DNA of 19,996 nucleotides, from contig DIAV01000060.1 of the NCBI GenBank assembly GCA_002415895.1, positions 9,878 through 29,873 of the forward strand. The letters are read 5' to 3'. Numbering within the stretch: position 1 is the stretch's first letter; each line of letters opens with the position of its first letter. This DNA comes from Anaerolineales bacterium UBA5069 (GTDB lineage: Bacteria; Chloroflexota; Anaerolineae; Caldilineales; Caldilineaceae). Positions 1 through 7,393 of this stretch are shown here, one piece after another. Made by a program: the position numbers and the translations under genes. A model generated the notes under the pieces. It had not been told where the DNA came from, searched no databases, and saw only the letters and a program-made list of their open reading frames with translations.

Positions 1-608
1 GGTGCGTGAATCACGCCATTGGCGCCCTTCGCAGGCAGCGGCTTTGGCGCGCGGCGCGGTGCGCCACTTGCACCACTGCCATTCACCGCACTGCCATTGC
101 TCGCCGCAACCTGCGCGCTGCTCGTGTCGGCAGCGGTTGCTCCATACACTGCCTGCGCGTCGGCAGGTTGCGCAGGCGGGGGCTCATCCTGAATCCACTC
201 GGCGCGCGCCAACGGCGGCGCCTGCCTGAAGAACGCCCCCTGATCACCGGCGGACGCATCCACCGCGCCCACCATCATCTCATCCAGCAGCATTTCGGCG
301 CGCCAGCGCAGCAGATCGGCGGACTCACCCACAAAGGCGGCTGCGCCTGTGTCCTGCGTGGATACGGAGAGTGGGGCAGGCTGGTCGGCAGGCGCGTCAA
401 AACCCGCAGGCGGCCAAAGGCCTGCGCTCTCACTGTTCGCTGCCGCGCCAGTCGCGAAGGGAGCTTCGGGCTGCGTCGCGTGCGCCTGCTGAGAGTTCAC
501 ATTGCCGGTATCAGGCAGAGAATCCACCGACGCGTCGGCGGCGGCCTCATAGAGGGCGGCCGTCTCCTCTTCAGGGTTGGCGCTCCCGGGCAACGGCTCC
601 TCAAGCAT
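1..608 (-). CDS. Acidic Ala/Pro-rich protein of unknown function (N-terminal part, runs off the window)
   Basis: An open frame begins at an ATG (complement of 606-608) and stays open for 202 codons to the window edge, so the C-terminus is missing. A strong Shine-Dalgarno, GGAGG, lies 4 bases before the ATG. The start of the protein is acidic (MLEEPLPGSANPEEE). Most of the visible part is low-complexity, rich in Ala, Pro, Gly, Ser, Asp and Glu, and looks disordered. The one ordered-looking patch, around residue 100, reads LLRWRAEMLLDEMMV and could be an amphipathic helix. The last visible residues turn basic (PRRAPKPLP). I do not recognise the family. It diverges from rpmH and has its own promoter at 692-721. 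The opposite-strand frames here have no ribosome site and look like shadows. The reading frame is well supported; its function is not. Confidence 0.6.
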   Translation of the reverse strand, partial: MLEEPLPGSANPEEETAALYEAAADASVDSLPDTGNVNSQQAHATQPEAPFATGAAANSESAGLWPPAGFDAPADQPAPLSVSTQDTGAAAFVGESADLLRWRAEMLLDEMMVGAVDASAGDQGAFFRQAPPLARAEWIQDEPPPAQPADAQAVYGATAADTSSAQVAASNGSAVNGSGASGAPRRAPKPLPAKGANGVIHA

Positions 609-691
609 GGGTCCTCCGGGTGCGTGTGCAGCAGGCGACAGCGAACAATTCGGTTGGCGGCAAACACGCAAGACAATCTGTCATTATGCCA

Positions 692-721
692 ATTGTACCA
701 GCAATGAAAAACGCTTGCCAA
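692..721 (-). promoter_or_regulatory. Sigma70-type promoter for the minus-strand acidic protein
   Basis: On the minus strand a -35 TTGGCA (complement of 716-721) and a -10 TACAAT (complement of 692-697) are separated by 18 bases. Each matches 5 of 6 consensus positions. Transcription would start near 685, about 77 bases before the ATG. Its -35 overlaps the -35 of a plus-strand candidate. Confidence 0.5.
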
Positions 722-744
722 TCCATTTGCGGTTGCAGTATATA
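715..744 (+). promoter_or_regulatory. Possible distal promoter for the rpmH cluster
   Basis: TTGCCA (715-720), an 18-base spacer and TATATA (739-744). The -10 is only a 4 of 6 match, and the untranslated leader to rpmH would be about 310 bases. It is weaker than the candidate at 867-896. Confidence 0.3.
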
Positions 745-866
745 CAGTCTCTGCACGCGGGCGTGTGCTGGCAGGCGCGAGAATGATTCACTGCGCAAAG
801 AATGACATGCGTCGGGGATGCTACGCAACGGCCCGCGAACAGCCTTGCTGCGCGGCTGCCCTCCAT

Positions 867-896
867 TTGACAGAAAAGACCCATGCGCGCTAACAT
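867..896 (+). promoter_or_regulatory. Candidate main promoter for rpmH-rnpA-yidD-yidC-jag
   Basis: A perfect -35 TTGACA (867-872) is followed after 18 bases by TAACAT (891-896), a 4 of 6 match to the -10 consensus. Transcription would start near 903, giving a leader of about 157 bases before rpmH. Confidence 0.45.
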
Positions 897-1059
897 ACCC
901 CTTCGTCTGTCAGTGGATTTGGCGCTCTGTAATGGCGCTTTGCAGGTTGCTGAAAACCGCCTGCGGAGACGCTCGACAAGCGCCTGATAGCAGGGCTGAT
1001 GGTACGGCAGAATCAACGAATCACCCGGCGCGATACACCGGTTTCGAAGGAGATAAAAG

Positions 1060-1224
1060 ATGTCCACCAAGCGTACATGGCAGCCCAAGGTTCGCAAGCG
1101 GCTGCGCACACATGGTTTCCGCTCGCGTATGGCCACGCCCACCGGGCGTAATGTGCTGCGCCGCCGGCGCACACGCGGCCGCGCCGCACTCACAGTGAAA
1201 CTGACAACGCGCAAGATGGCCTAG
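1060..1224 (+). CDS. rpmH: 50S ribosomal protein L34
   Basis: This 54-residue basic protein is a structural component of the large ribosomal subunit. The sequence shows the L34 core directly: [20 protein letters not shown], then [23 protein letters not shown]. That matches the family pattern KRTxQP...THGFRxRM...GRxVLxxRRxKGRxxL. The usual length is about 44-46 residues. Here two or three residues are added at the N-terminus, and an eight-residue tail, KLTTRKMA, follows the normal LTV end. The start ATG is fixed by AAGGAG at 1047-1052, seven bases upstream. rnpA follows after 87 bases, the near-universal bacterial arrangement. Identification is very secure. Confidence 0.95.
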   Translation: MSTKRTWQPKVRKRLRTHGFRSRMATPTGRNVLRRRRTRGRAALTVKLTTRKMA

Positions 1225-1311
1225 CGCGCGGGCTGTGTACACTGCTGCCGCGCACGCGCCCCATACGCGTGGGACCATTGCGCGCATGCCTGTCGCGCGC
1301 CCTGCGCGTTC

Positions 1312-1788
1312 GTGCAGGGCAGTGCAAAGCCGCCCGTGAAGCGCCGCTACAGCATTAAGCGCAACGCGCGCTTTCAGGAGATTCGGCGCAAGGCACGTGG
1401 CTACAGCAGCGATCTATTGGTATTGGCCGCGCTGCCCAATGGCCTTGCGCACAGCCGCTTCGGCTTTTCCGTAAGTACACGCGTAGGTGGCGCAGTTGAG
1501 CGCAACCTGATCAAGCGGCGGCTGCGCGAAGCCATGCGCTTGCGCATGGCCAACATCAAGCCGGGGTGGGATATTGTGCTGATTGCACGTCGCCCCATTG
1601 GCAAGGCTGACTACTGGACGATGGACGCGACCTGCGCCCGCCTGCTTGGGCGGGCGCATTTGCTCATTGAGCCGCTGCGCACCGAAGCTGCTCGCACCGA
1701 CGACGCACACACGGAGACGCCGCCGACAGGCAGCCACTCCGGCAGTGCGCCGAGTGGCAATGCCCAGGCGGGCCGCGCACCACAGTAA
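1312..1788 (+). CDS. rnpA: Ribonuclease P protein component
   Basis: This is the protein subunit of RNase P, which assists the catalytic RNA in trimming the 5' leader of precursor tRNAs. The 158-residue frame shows the fold from YSIKRNARFQEIRRKA through RFGFSVSTRVGGAVERNLIKRRLRE, the arginine-rich RNR motif (about residues 51-73), to WDIVLIARRPI. After about residue 122 there is a roughly 35-residue tail rich in Thr, Gly, Ser and Pro that the usual ~115-residue family member lacks. The start is uncertain. GTG at 1312 is the first start codon after the rpmH stop in this frame and GTG at 1336 is an alternative; neither has a clear ribosome site. Position between rpmH and yidD supports the call. 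The RNA subunit gene rnpB was not seen in this window. Confidence 0.92.
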   Translation: MQGSAKPPVKRRYSIKRNARFQEIRRKARGYSSDLLVLAALPNGLAHSRFGFSVSTRVGGAVERNLIKRRLREAMRLRMANIKPGWDIVLIARRPIGKADYWTMDATCARLLGRAHLLIEPLRTEAARTDDAHTETPPTGSHSGSAPSGNAQAGRAPQ

Positions 1789-1823
1789 GCGGCGCGTTTC
1801 CGGCACACGTTGCACTGCCTGTA

Positions 1824-1879
1824 CAATTGCATCTGCATAATTGCAACTGGGCAAATGCACCTGGACAGTTGCAGGGATT
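1824..1879 (+). repeat. Degenerate 14-bp tandem repeat between rnpA and yidD
   Basis: Four units start at 1824, 1838, 1852 and 1866, exactly 14 bases apart. The first three are CAATTGCATCTGCA, TAATTGCAACTGGG and CAAATGCACCTGGA. The fourth begins CAGTTGCA and then drifts. A further TTGCA at 1810 lies 17 bases before the first. The period is not a multiple of three and the region is intergenic, so a coding explanation is unlikely. Confidence 0.5.
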
Positions 1880-1950
1880 GTGCGGCAGCGGCGCGCTGAA
1901 CGCCCACGCACCACCGCCGCCCGTGCATTTGTGAATGGCCCGTGACTCTT

Positions 1951-2175
1951 ATGATCAAGGATTTGTTCGAGCGTCTGCTGCTTACGCTCATCACCGGCTA
2001 CCAACGCTACATCTCGCCGCTCCTGGGCAGCAACTGTCGCTATTACCCAACCTGCTCGCACTACACCTACGAAGCAGTAGAGCGGTATGGCCCCTGGCGC
2101 GGAATATGGATGGGCATGCGCCGCATTGCACGATGCCATCCCTGGGCCAAAGGCGGATTTGACCCCGTCCCCTAG
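1951..2175 (+). CDS. yidD: Membrane protein insertion efficiency factor YidD
   Basis: YidD is a small membrane-associated protein thought to help YidC insert proteins into the cytoplasmic membrane. The 74-residue product carries the family signature: [20 protein letters not shown], then [14 protein letters not shown], then [14 protein letters not shown], with its three characteristic cysteines. An N-terminal amphipathic stretch, [14 protein letters not shown], fits membrane association. I chose ATG at 1951; an in-frame GTG at 1942 would add three residues. Neither start has a strong Shine-Dalgarno. The position between rnpA and yidC is the standard arrangement. A 17-base sequence at 1924-1940, just before the start, recurs with one mismatch just before parB. 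Confidence 0.93.
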   Translation: MIKDLFERLLLTLITGYQRYISPLLGSNCRYYPTCSHYTYEAVERYGPWRGIWMGMRRIARCHPWAKGGFDPVP

Positions 2176-2346
2176 CCTGCTTCCCCCGCGTGTGCGCTGC
2201 AACCGCCTCGCGAACGATGAACAGTTTATGAGCACGCCGGCCGCAACTGCTGCGGCCCCTGTAACGCACCGTCAGCGCTTTTTGCGCGGCGCCTACAGGC
2301 CCCATCCTGGGGTGGCTGCACCTGCGTCCAAAGGAGCACCTCGTCC

Positions 2347-3357
2347 GTGACACGGTCTGCAAGAACTTCCCGCCTGATTATTCTCCTGCTGCTTATCCTC
2401 GCTGCGTTCATGCTCAGCGGCTGCGGTGTGCCCATGAGTGGCGCCGACGTCACCAACACCGCCCCCTCGGGGCTCTGGCAGCAACTGGTTGTGTGGCCGC
2501 TGGCCAAGACGCTCATCTGGCTCAACGGCGTTCTTGAGAATGCCAGTATCCCCTACAGTTGGGGCTTCACAATCATTCTCTTCACCTTCCTCATCAAGGT
2601 TGTCACCTTTCCCCTTACCTATACACAACTAAAGGGTATGCAGGCGCAGCGCGCCATCCAACCGCGCATGCAGGAGATTCAGAAGAAATACGCCAATGAC
2701 AAGAATCGCCTCGCCCAGGAGCAGATGAAGCTCTACAACGAGGCCGGCGTCAACCCGCTCAGCGGATGTCTGCCCTTGATCATCCAGATGCCGATTCTCT
2801 TCGGCCTCTATGCGGCGCTGGTGGCGATTGGCCCCAATCTTGAGGGGGCACGCTTCTTCTGGATTCCCGATCTCTCGTTTCCTTCGCGCACGCAGGGGAT
2901 GAGCTGGATTACGGAGAACTTCACGGCGGGAAACTACGCGTTCCTTGCCGCCTACCTGGTGCTGCCCATCCTGCTCATGGTCTCCCAGTTTGCCATGCAG
3001 AAGTGGATGAACCCCACGCCCGTCTCCAACGATGCCACGGGCAAGACAACGCAGCAAGTCACGCTGGTGATGACCTTCATGTTCGGCTTCTTCACGCTGC
3101 AGGTGCCCGCCGGCCTCACGCTCTATTGGGTCACCAGCAATCTGCTGCAAATGGCGCAGCAGTGGTACATGATGCGCAATACCAACATGTATGCCACGCC
3201 GGCTGTGATTGACGGCAAAGCCGAAGTCAAATCCAGCGAAACAACCGCAGTTGCCACCAAAAAGAGTGCGCCTGCCGTTGCCAAACCTACCACGGTGAAA
3301 TCGACCGCATCCAAGGGGGGTGGCAGCAGCAGCGCCAAAGGCAAGGGGAGCAAGTGA
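2347..3357 (+). CDS. yidC: Membrane protein insertase YidC/Oxa1 family, lipoprotein type
   Basis: YidC inserts and folds membrane proteins, alone or with SecYEG. The 336-residue protein starts with basic residues, a hydrophobic stretch (10-22) and the lipobox LSGC with Cys26, so it is probably a lipoprotein as in Gram-positive YidC. It lacks the large periplasmic domain of proteobacterial YidC. The insertase core runs from about residue 43 to 275: a membrane segment near 72-90, the cytoplasmic hairpin with QPRMQEIQKKYANDKNRLAQEQ, PLSGCLPLIIQMPILFGLY, and later membrane segments including TFMFGFFTLQVPAGLTLYWV. The residue that is usually the conserved groove arginine appears to be Lys84. The Lys/Ser-rich tail is typical and may contact the ribosome. 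The GTG start has AAGGAG at 2331-2336, ten bases upstream. The stop codon overlaps the jag start by one base. Confidence 0.95.
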   Translation: MTRSARTSRLIILLLLILAAFMLSGCGVPMSGADVTNTAPSGLWQQLVVWPLAKTLIWLNGVLENASIPYSWGFTIILFTFLIKVVTFPLTYTQLKGMQAQRAIQPRMQEIQKKYANDKNRLAQEQMKLYNEAGVNPLSGCLPLIIQMPILFGLYAALVAIGPNLEGARFFWIPDLSFPSRTQGMSWITENFTAGNYAFLAAYLVLPILLMVSQFAMQKWMNPTPVSNDATGKTTQQVTLVMTFMFGFFTLQVPAGLTLYWVTSNLLQMAQQWYMMRNTNMYATPAVIDGKAEVKSSETTAVATKKSAPAVAKPTTVKSTASKGGGSSSAKGKGSK

Positions 3358-4241
3358 TGAGCACAAATCCCGCAGGCACACAGGGCGCGCATGAGTTCAG
3401 CGGCAAGACAGTGGAAGAAGCCACCGCCGAAGGGCTGCGCGTGATGGGGCTGCGCGCCGAAGAAGCCTCGGTTGAAATTGTGCATCGCGGCAGCCGCGGC
3501 CTCTTTGGCATTGGCAGCGAGTCGGCCGTCGTGCGCATTCGCCGCGCCAGTGAGAGCGCCGCACCCGCACCGGTTGCGCCGGCGCCCGCTGCTCCAGCAG
3601 CACCCGCTGCACAAATACCGTCAGCACCCGCGCCCGTGGCGCCTGTCGTGCAGAATCCGGCGCCCGCGCCGAAGCCCGCCCTAACGCCCGCTGCCCCTGT
3701 CGAGAGTGCGGCCGCAGCCGCAGCAACAAGCGATGAAGTGGACGCGCTGCCGCCCGGCCCCGAGCGCGACGAGCAGGTTGCCGCGCTGGCTGGTGATATG
3801 CTCCTGCAGATCATCACCCTCATGGGCTTTGAGGCGCGCGTCGATACCCAGTGGCGCGACGCCGATGCAATTACCGATGACCGCCATCTCCTGCTCAGCG
3901 CCCACGGGCGCGACCTGAGCGCCCTGATTGGCCGCCGTGGCGAAACACTGGAGAATCTCCAGTACCTGCTCCGCCTTATGGTCAACCAGAAGATGCACCG
4001 CTGGCTCAACATTGTGGTGGATGTGGAGGAATTCCGCGCCAAGCGTGTGGATCACCTCACCCGCCTTGCCCAGCGCATGGCCGACCAGGTGGCCGAGACA
4101 CAGCGCTCCTTTGCGCTTGAGCCCATGCCGCCCAACGAGCGCCGCATTGTGCATCTGGCCCTGCGCGACAGCGAAACGGTCTTCACCGAATCCACAGGCG
4201 AGGGCGAGCGCCGCAAGGTGACAATTTTCCCCAGGCACTAG
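3357..4241 (+). CDS. jag: RNA-binding protein Jag/KhpB (Jag-N, KH and R3H domains)
   Basis: Jag (KhpB, EloR) is a cytoplasmic RNA-binding protein linked to cell elongation and division in Gram-positive bacteria. The 294-residue product shows the Jag-N domain (KTVEEATAEGLRVMGL...EIVHRGSRGLFGIG, about residues 16-62). An Ala/Pro-rich linker of about 60 residues follows. Next comes a KH domain with the GxxG loop in LIGRRGETLENLQYLLR. A C-terminal R3H domain has the R-x3-H pattern in NERRIVHLALRD and ends in KVTIFPRH. I chose ATG at 3357 because GGGGAG at 3345-3350 lies six bases upstream. It overlaps the yidC stop by one base, so the two are translationally coupled. A GTG at 3354 is in frame but less likely. 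A hairpin terminator follows. Confidence 0.94.
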   Translation: MSTNPAGTQGAHEFSGKTVEEATAEGLRVMGLRAEEASVEIVHRGSRGLFGIGSESAVVRIRRASESAAPAPVAPAPAAPAAPAAQIPSAPAPVAPVVQNPAPAPKPALTPAAPVESAAAAAATSDEVDALPPGPERDEQVAALAGDMLLQIITLMGFEARVDTQWRDADAITDDRHLLLSAHGRDLSALIGRRGETLENLQYLLRLMVNQKMHRWLNIVVDVEEFRAKRVDHLTRLAQRMADQVAETQRSFALEPMPPNERRIVHLALRDSETVFTESTGEGERRKVTIFPRH

Positions 4242-4284
4242 CCCGTGCATGGCATGCACTGCATGTCACAGGTCGCGTGATCAG

Positions 4285-4320
4285 AAGCCCCGCTGCCACA
4301 CAGGGAGCGGGGCTTTGCTT
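4285..4320 (+). terminator. Intrinsic terminator after jag
   Basis: A perfect 10-bp stem, AAGCCCCGCT (4285-4294) with AGCGGGGCTT (4306-4315), encloses an 11-base loop and is followed by a broken T-tract. It closes the rpmH-jag unit 44 bases after the jag stop. Confidence 0.75.
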
Positions 4321-4362
4321 TCCAACCCACACGCAGCCACATGCCTTGCTCCGGGTGATTCT

Positions 4363-4391
4363 TTGACCACCGATCGCCCCGATGCTAAAAT
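4363..4391 (+). promoter_or_regulatory. Promoter of the pfkB-parA-parB unit
   Basis: TTGACC (4363-4368), an exact 17-base spacer and TAAAAT (4386-4391), with an extended -10 TGC (4383-4385). Each hexamer matches 5 of 6 positions. Transcription would start near 4398. An upstream in-frame ATG at 4382 would lie before that point, so it cannot be the kinase start. Confidence 0.7.
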
Positions 4392-4456
4392 CTGCGGGGC
4401 AACATTTTGCCTGCCGCGCCGGCATCCACCCAGCACATCCCCAAGCAAAGCAGCCC

Positions 4457-5428
4457 ATGGACAATCCTGCGCCCAGCGCAAACCCAAGCTCAACCACAAG
4501 CCCGGCAACTGGTCCCTCGGGAACCACGCCTGACCTGCTGCTTGTCGGCCATGTCACGCGCGATCTGGTTGGCGAAACGCCCGCACAAGGCCATCGCCTG
4601 GGCGGGACAGTCAGTTTCGCCGCCGTGACGGCGCTGCGCATGCGCCGTCGCCCCACTATCATCACACGCGCGCAAGCTGTGGCCGACCTGGCCGAATTGC
4701 CCGCAGAGGTGGAGCGCATTGTTCTGCCCAGCGACGTGACCACAACCTTCGCCAACGTCTACATGCCTGGCGGGCGCGTGCAGCATGTCTACACACCCGC
4801 CGCACCCATTACTGCCGCCGATGTGCCGTCTGCGTGTCACAACGCGCGCATTGTGCTGCTGGGTCCGCTCGTCAATGAAATTGGCCCGGATATTGCCCCG
4901 CTCTTTGGCGACAACACGCTTGTCGCCGCCGTGCCCCAGGGCTGGATGCGGCGCTGGGATGGCACAGGCCGCGTCTTTGCCAAACCGTGGGACAACTACG
5001 CGCAAATCCTCCCCTTTGTGGATGTGCTCGTCGCCTCCATGGAGGACATTGACCATGACCTGAATCGCCTCATCCCGTTCTTCAACCACGTGTCGCTCAT
5101 TGTCATGACCGAGTACCGCGACGGCAGCACTATCTATCAGAAGCGCGCGGATGGACGGCTTGCAATCACACGCGTTGCCCCCCGCCCTGCTTCCGAAGTG
5201 GACCCAACCGGCGCGGGCGATATCTTTGCAACGGCCTTCTGCGTTCGCCTGCAGGAGACGGGCAACCCCATTGAATCCGCCCGCTTTGCCAACGTGACGG
5301 CATCCTACGGCGTGGAGCATCTGGGCATTCTGGGCGTGCCCATGCGCGAAACCGTGCTGGCCTACATGGAAAAGTATCCGTTCGAGCCGGTGTCGCTGCG
5401 CGAGGAGCTGCTTTTTTCCACGCCATGA
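4457..5428 (+). CDS. PfkB-family carbohydrate/nucleoside kinase, substrate unknown
   Basis: Ribokinase/PfkB-family enzymes phosphorylate sugars, nucleosides or related alcohols with ATP. The 323-residue product has a short disordered Ser/Thr/Pro-rich start, then LLLVGHVTRDLVGE and GGTVSFAAVTALRM (the N-terminal family region). Near the C-terminus is the clear PfkB signature DPTGAGDIFATAF, whose last Asp in GAGD is the expected catalytic base. The first family signature is only partly visible, so the substrate cannot be told. The start at 4457 was chosen because the promoter at 4363-4391 excludes the ATG at 4382; the ribosome site is weak. The gene ends in an ATGA overlap with parA, so kinase and partition ATPase are translationally coupled. 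A role in chromosome segregation is not implied by sequence. Confidence 0.85.
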   Translation: MDNPAPSANPSSTTSPATGPSGTTPDLLLVGHVTRDLVGETPAQGHRLGGTVSFAAVTALRMRRRPTIITRAQAVADLAELPAEVERIVLPSDVTTTFANVYMPGGRVQHVYTPAAPITAADVPSACHNARIVLLGPLVNEIGPDIAPLFGDNTLVAAVPQGWMRRWDGTGRVFAKPWDNYAQILPFVDVLVASMEDIDHDLNRLIPFFNHVSLIVMTEYRDGSTIYQKRADGRLAITRVAPRPASEVDPTGAGDIFATAFCVRLQETGNPIESARFANVTASYGVEHLGILGVPMRETVLAYMEKYPFEPVSLREELLFSTP

Positions 5429-6297
5429 CGACGCCCCCAAGCAGCATTCTCCATAGCGAACGCACAGCCGCCCTCTCCGGCGATGCAAGCCCTGCCCACC
5501 AGCGCGCCCGCATTGTGGCGGTTGCCAATCAGAAGGGCGGCGTTGCCAAAACCACCACCGTGGTCAACCTGGGCGCCTATCTGGCTGCCGCAGGACGGCG
5601 CGTGCTGGTTGTGGATTTGGACGCACAGGCCAACGCCACCACGTCGTTGGGCGTCAACCCGCGCAATGCCACGCCCAGCACCTACGATGTACTGGTGGAT
5701 GATCGCCCCACTGCTGAGGCCATTTGCACGACCGCCCTGCCGGGCCTCGATCTGCTGCCCGCCGCGCCCGACCTGGCCGGGGCCGAGGTGGAGATCACGC
5801 AGATTATGGCGCGCGAGCGGCTGCTTGCCCGCGCGCTGGCGCAGGTGGCCGACCGCTATGACTACATTCTGATTGACGACCCGCCCAGTCTTGGCCTGCT
5901 GACTGTGAATGGCCTGACCGCGGCCACCGACGGCCTTGTCATTCCCGTGCAATGCGAGTATCTGGCTTTGGAGGGGTTGAGCCAGCTTCTGCGCACCGTG
6001 CAGCAGGTGCGCGATGTACTGAACAGCAAGCTGCATGTGCTGGGTGTCGTCCTCACCATGTACGACAGCCGCACCAACCTCGGCCAGCAGGTCGTCCAGG
6101 AAGTACGCAACTTCTTTCCCAAAGAGTGCTTCAAGACGATTATTCCGCGCAACGTGCGCCTGAGCGAAGCGCCCAGTTATGGGCAGACAATTGCCAGCTA
6201 TGCCCCTGCCAGCTCGGGCGCATTGGCCTACCAAGCGCTCGCCGCCGAGTTTATGCAGCGGCTGGAAGCGACAACGCCTAACGCGCCGCCGGTGTAG
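5425..6297 (+). CDS. parA: Chromosome partitioning ATPase ParA/Soj
   Basis: ParA-type ATPases bind DNA cooperatively as ATP dimers and move ParB-parS complexes, separating replicated origins. The 290-residue product shows the deviant Walker A KGGVAKTT at residues 37-44, including the signature Lys37. It also has DLDAQAN (64-70), the Walker B region YILIDDPPS (147-155) and the C-terminal IPRNVRLSEAPSYGQTI typical of chromosomal Soj proteins. The family usually has IDTPPS or IDCPPS, so Asp152 is slightly unusual. About 25 extra residues precede the core. The start ATG overlaps the PfkB stop by four bases; the stop is followed after 90 bases by parB. The pairing with parB makes the chromosomal partition role secure. 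Confidence 0.95.
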   Translation: MTTPPSSILHSERTAALSGDASPAHQRARIVAVANQKGGVAKTTTVVNLGAYLAAAGRRVLVVDLDAQANATTSLGVNPRNATPSTYDVLVDDRPTAEAICTTALPGLDLLPAAPDLAGAEVEITQIMARERLLARALAQVADRYDYILIDDPPSLGLLTVNGLTAATDGLVIPVQCEYLALEGLSQLLRTVQQVRDVLNSKLHVLGVVLTMYDSRTNLGQQVVQEVRNFFPKECFKTIIPRNVRLSEAPSYGQTIASYAPASSGALAYQALAAEFMQRLEATTPNAPPV

Positions 6298-6387
6298 ATC
6301 GGGCATCCAGGCGCGACCTGCATTTTGCCCGATTCACCCGAACAGCCGGAATCACCATGCACACCTTGCATTTGCGAATGGCCAACC

Positions 6388-7377
6388 ATGACTGAAGCAC
6401 CAAAACGACGCAGCGGTCTTGGCCGCGGGCTGGGCGCGCTGATCCTCAACACCGAGGCAGGCGAAGCAGGGATTGACACAGCAGGCAGCGGTGAGCAGAG
6501 CGCGGCCGCAACCGGCGTGCGCGAGGTGCCGCTGGCCTCCATTTCACCCAACCCGCGCCAGCCGCGTACACGCTTTGATGAGGCGGCGCTGGACGAGCTG
6601 GCCGCCTCCATTCGCACCCACGGCCTCATTCAGCCGCTCGTGCTAACGACCAATCAGCAGCGGCCCGACCTCTACTGGCTGGTGGCTGGCGAGCGCCGCT
6701 GGCGCGCGTCCCAGCGCGCCGGCCTGCAGAGCGTGCCCGCGATTGTGCGCGATGCCACGCCGCAGGAGTTGGTGGAACTCGCGCTGATTGAGAATCTCCA
6801 GCGCGCCGACCTCAACCCCCTTGAAGAAGCCCATGCCTACGCCGCGCTGCTGGACGAGTTCGGTTTGACGCAGGCCGAGGTGGCCGATCGCGTCGGGCGC
6901 AGCCGCTCGGCTGTGGCCAACACCGTGCGCCTGCTTAACCTGCCGGAGAACGTGCAGGCCGCGCTTGTGGAAGGGCGGCTGACGGCAGGCCATGCGCGCG
7001 CCCTGCTCGCCCTGCCCGATGCCGAAACAATGGAGACTGCGCGCATACAAATTGAGGCGCGCACCCTCAACGTGCGCCAGACTGAAATGCTCGTCAAGCG
7101 CCTGCTGGACGAAGCCGCCGCGGCCGCAGCACGCGCCGCCGCGCCCCCTCCAGCAGCAGGCTCCCCGCAGGAGGCGGCCCAGGTTGCATTTATGGAGGAG
7201 CGTCTGCGCGCGGCGCTGGGCACGCGTGTCTCACTCAACCGCAATGCCAACGGTGCGGGCAAGCTTGTTGTCCACTTCTACACCAACGAAGACCTGGAGG
7301 CCATTTTCCAGCGCATTGCCGGTGAGGATTCAGAAGCACCTGACGGCGCTGCTGCCTCCGCTTTCCCAGCCCGTTAG
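6388..7377 (+). CDS. parB: Chromosome partitioning protein ParB/Spo0J
   Basis: ParB binds parS sites, spreads as a CTP-dependent clamp and stimulates ParA. The 329-residue protein begins with the ParA-interacting motif KRRSGLGRGLGAL. The CTP-binding ParB/Sulfiredoxin domain follows: NPRQPRTRFDEAALDELAAS, then GLIQPLVL, then VAGERRWRASQRAG, with the GERRWRA box, and ENLQRADLNPLEEA. The helix-turn-helix for parS lies in LTQAEVADRVGRSRSAVANTVRLL. The dimerisation end is near EAIFQRIAG. I chose ATG at 6388, where the conserved N-terminus begins; a TTG at 6325 would add 21 unlikely residues. There is no clear Shine-Dalgarno. No parS palindrome related to TGTTTCACGTGAAACA was found in this window. 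Confidence 0.95.
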   Translation: MTEAPKRRSGLGRGLGALILNTEAGEAGIDTAGSGEQSAAATGVREVPLASISPNPRQPRTRFDEAALDELAASIRTHGLIQPLVLTTNQQRPDLYWLVAGERRWRASQRAGLQSVPAIVRDATPQELVELALIENLQRADLNPLEEAHAYAALLDEFGLTQAEVADRVGRSRSAVANTVRLLNLPENVQAALVEGRLTAGHARALLALPDAETMETARIQIEARTLNVRQTEMLVKRLLDEAAAAAARAAAPPPAAGSPQEAAQVAFMEERLRAALGTRVSLNRNANGAGKLVVHFYTNEDLEAIFQRIAGEDSEAPDGAAASAFPAR

Positions 7378-7393
7378 CCTGTCGCATTCTCGC

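Larger units (their letters stand above)
609..1059. other. Divergent intergenic region upstream of rpmH
   Basis: This 451-base gap holds promoter-like elements facing both ways and no convincing gene. I found no DnaA box matching TTATCCACA and no parS-like palindrome, although rpmH often lies beside dnaA or oriC. Confidence 0.5.

Noticed and set aside
1..707. Long plus-strand frame over the first 700 bases
   Set aside because: It is Arg-rich shadow sequence. The minus-strand frame over the same bases has a strong ribosome site and a promoter.
6992..7393. Upstream extension of the Gfo/Idh-like gene
   Set aside because: It overlaps parB in another frame and encodes low-quality Arg/Pro-rich sequence. 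The protein pattern starts at 7394.
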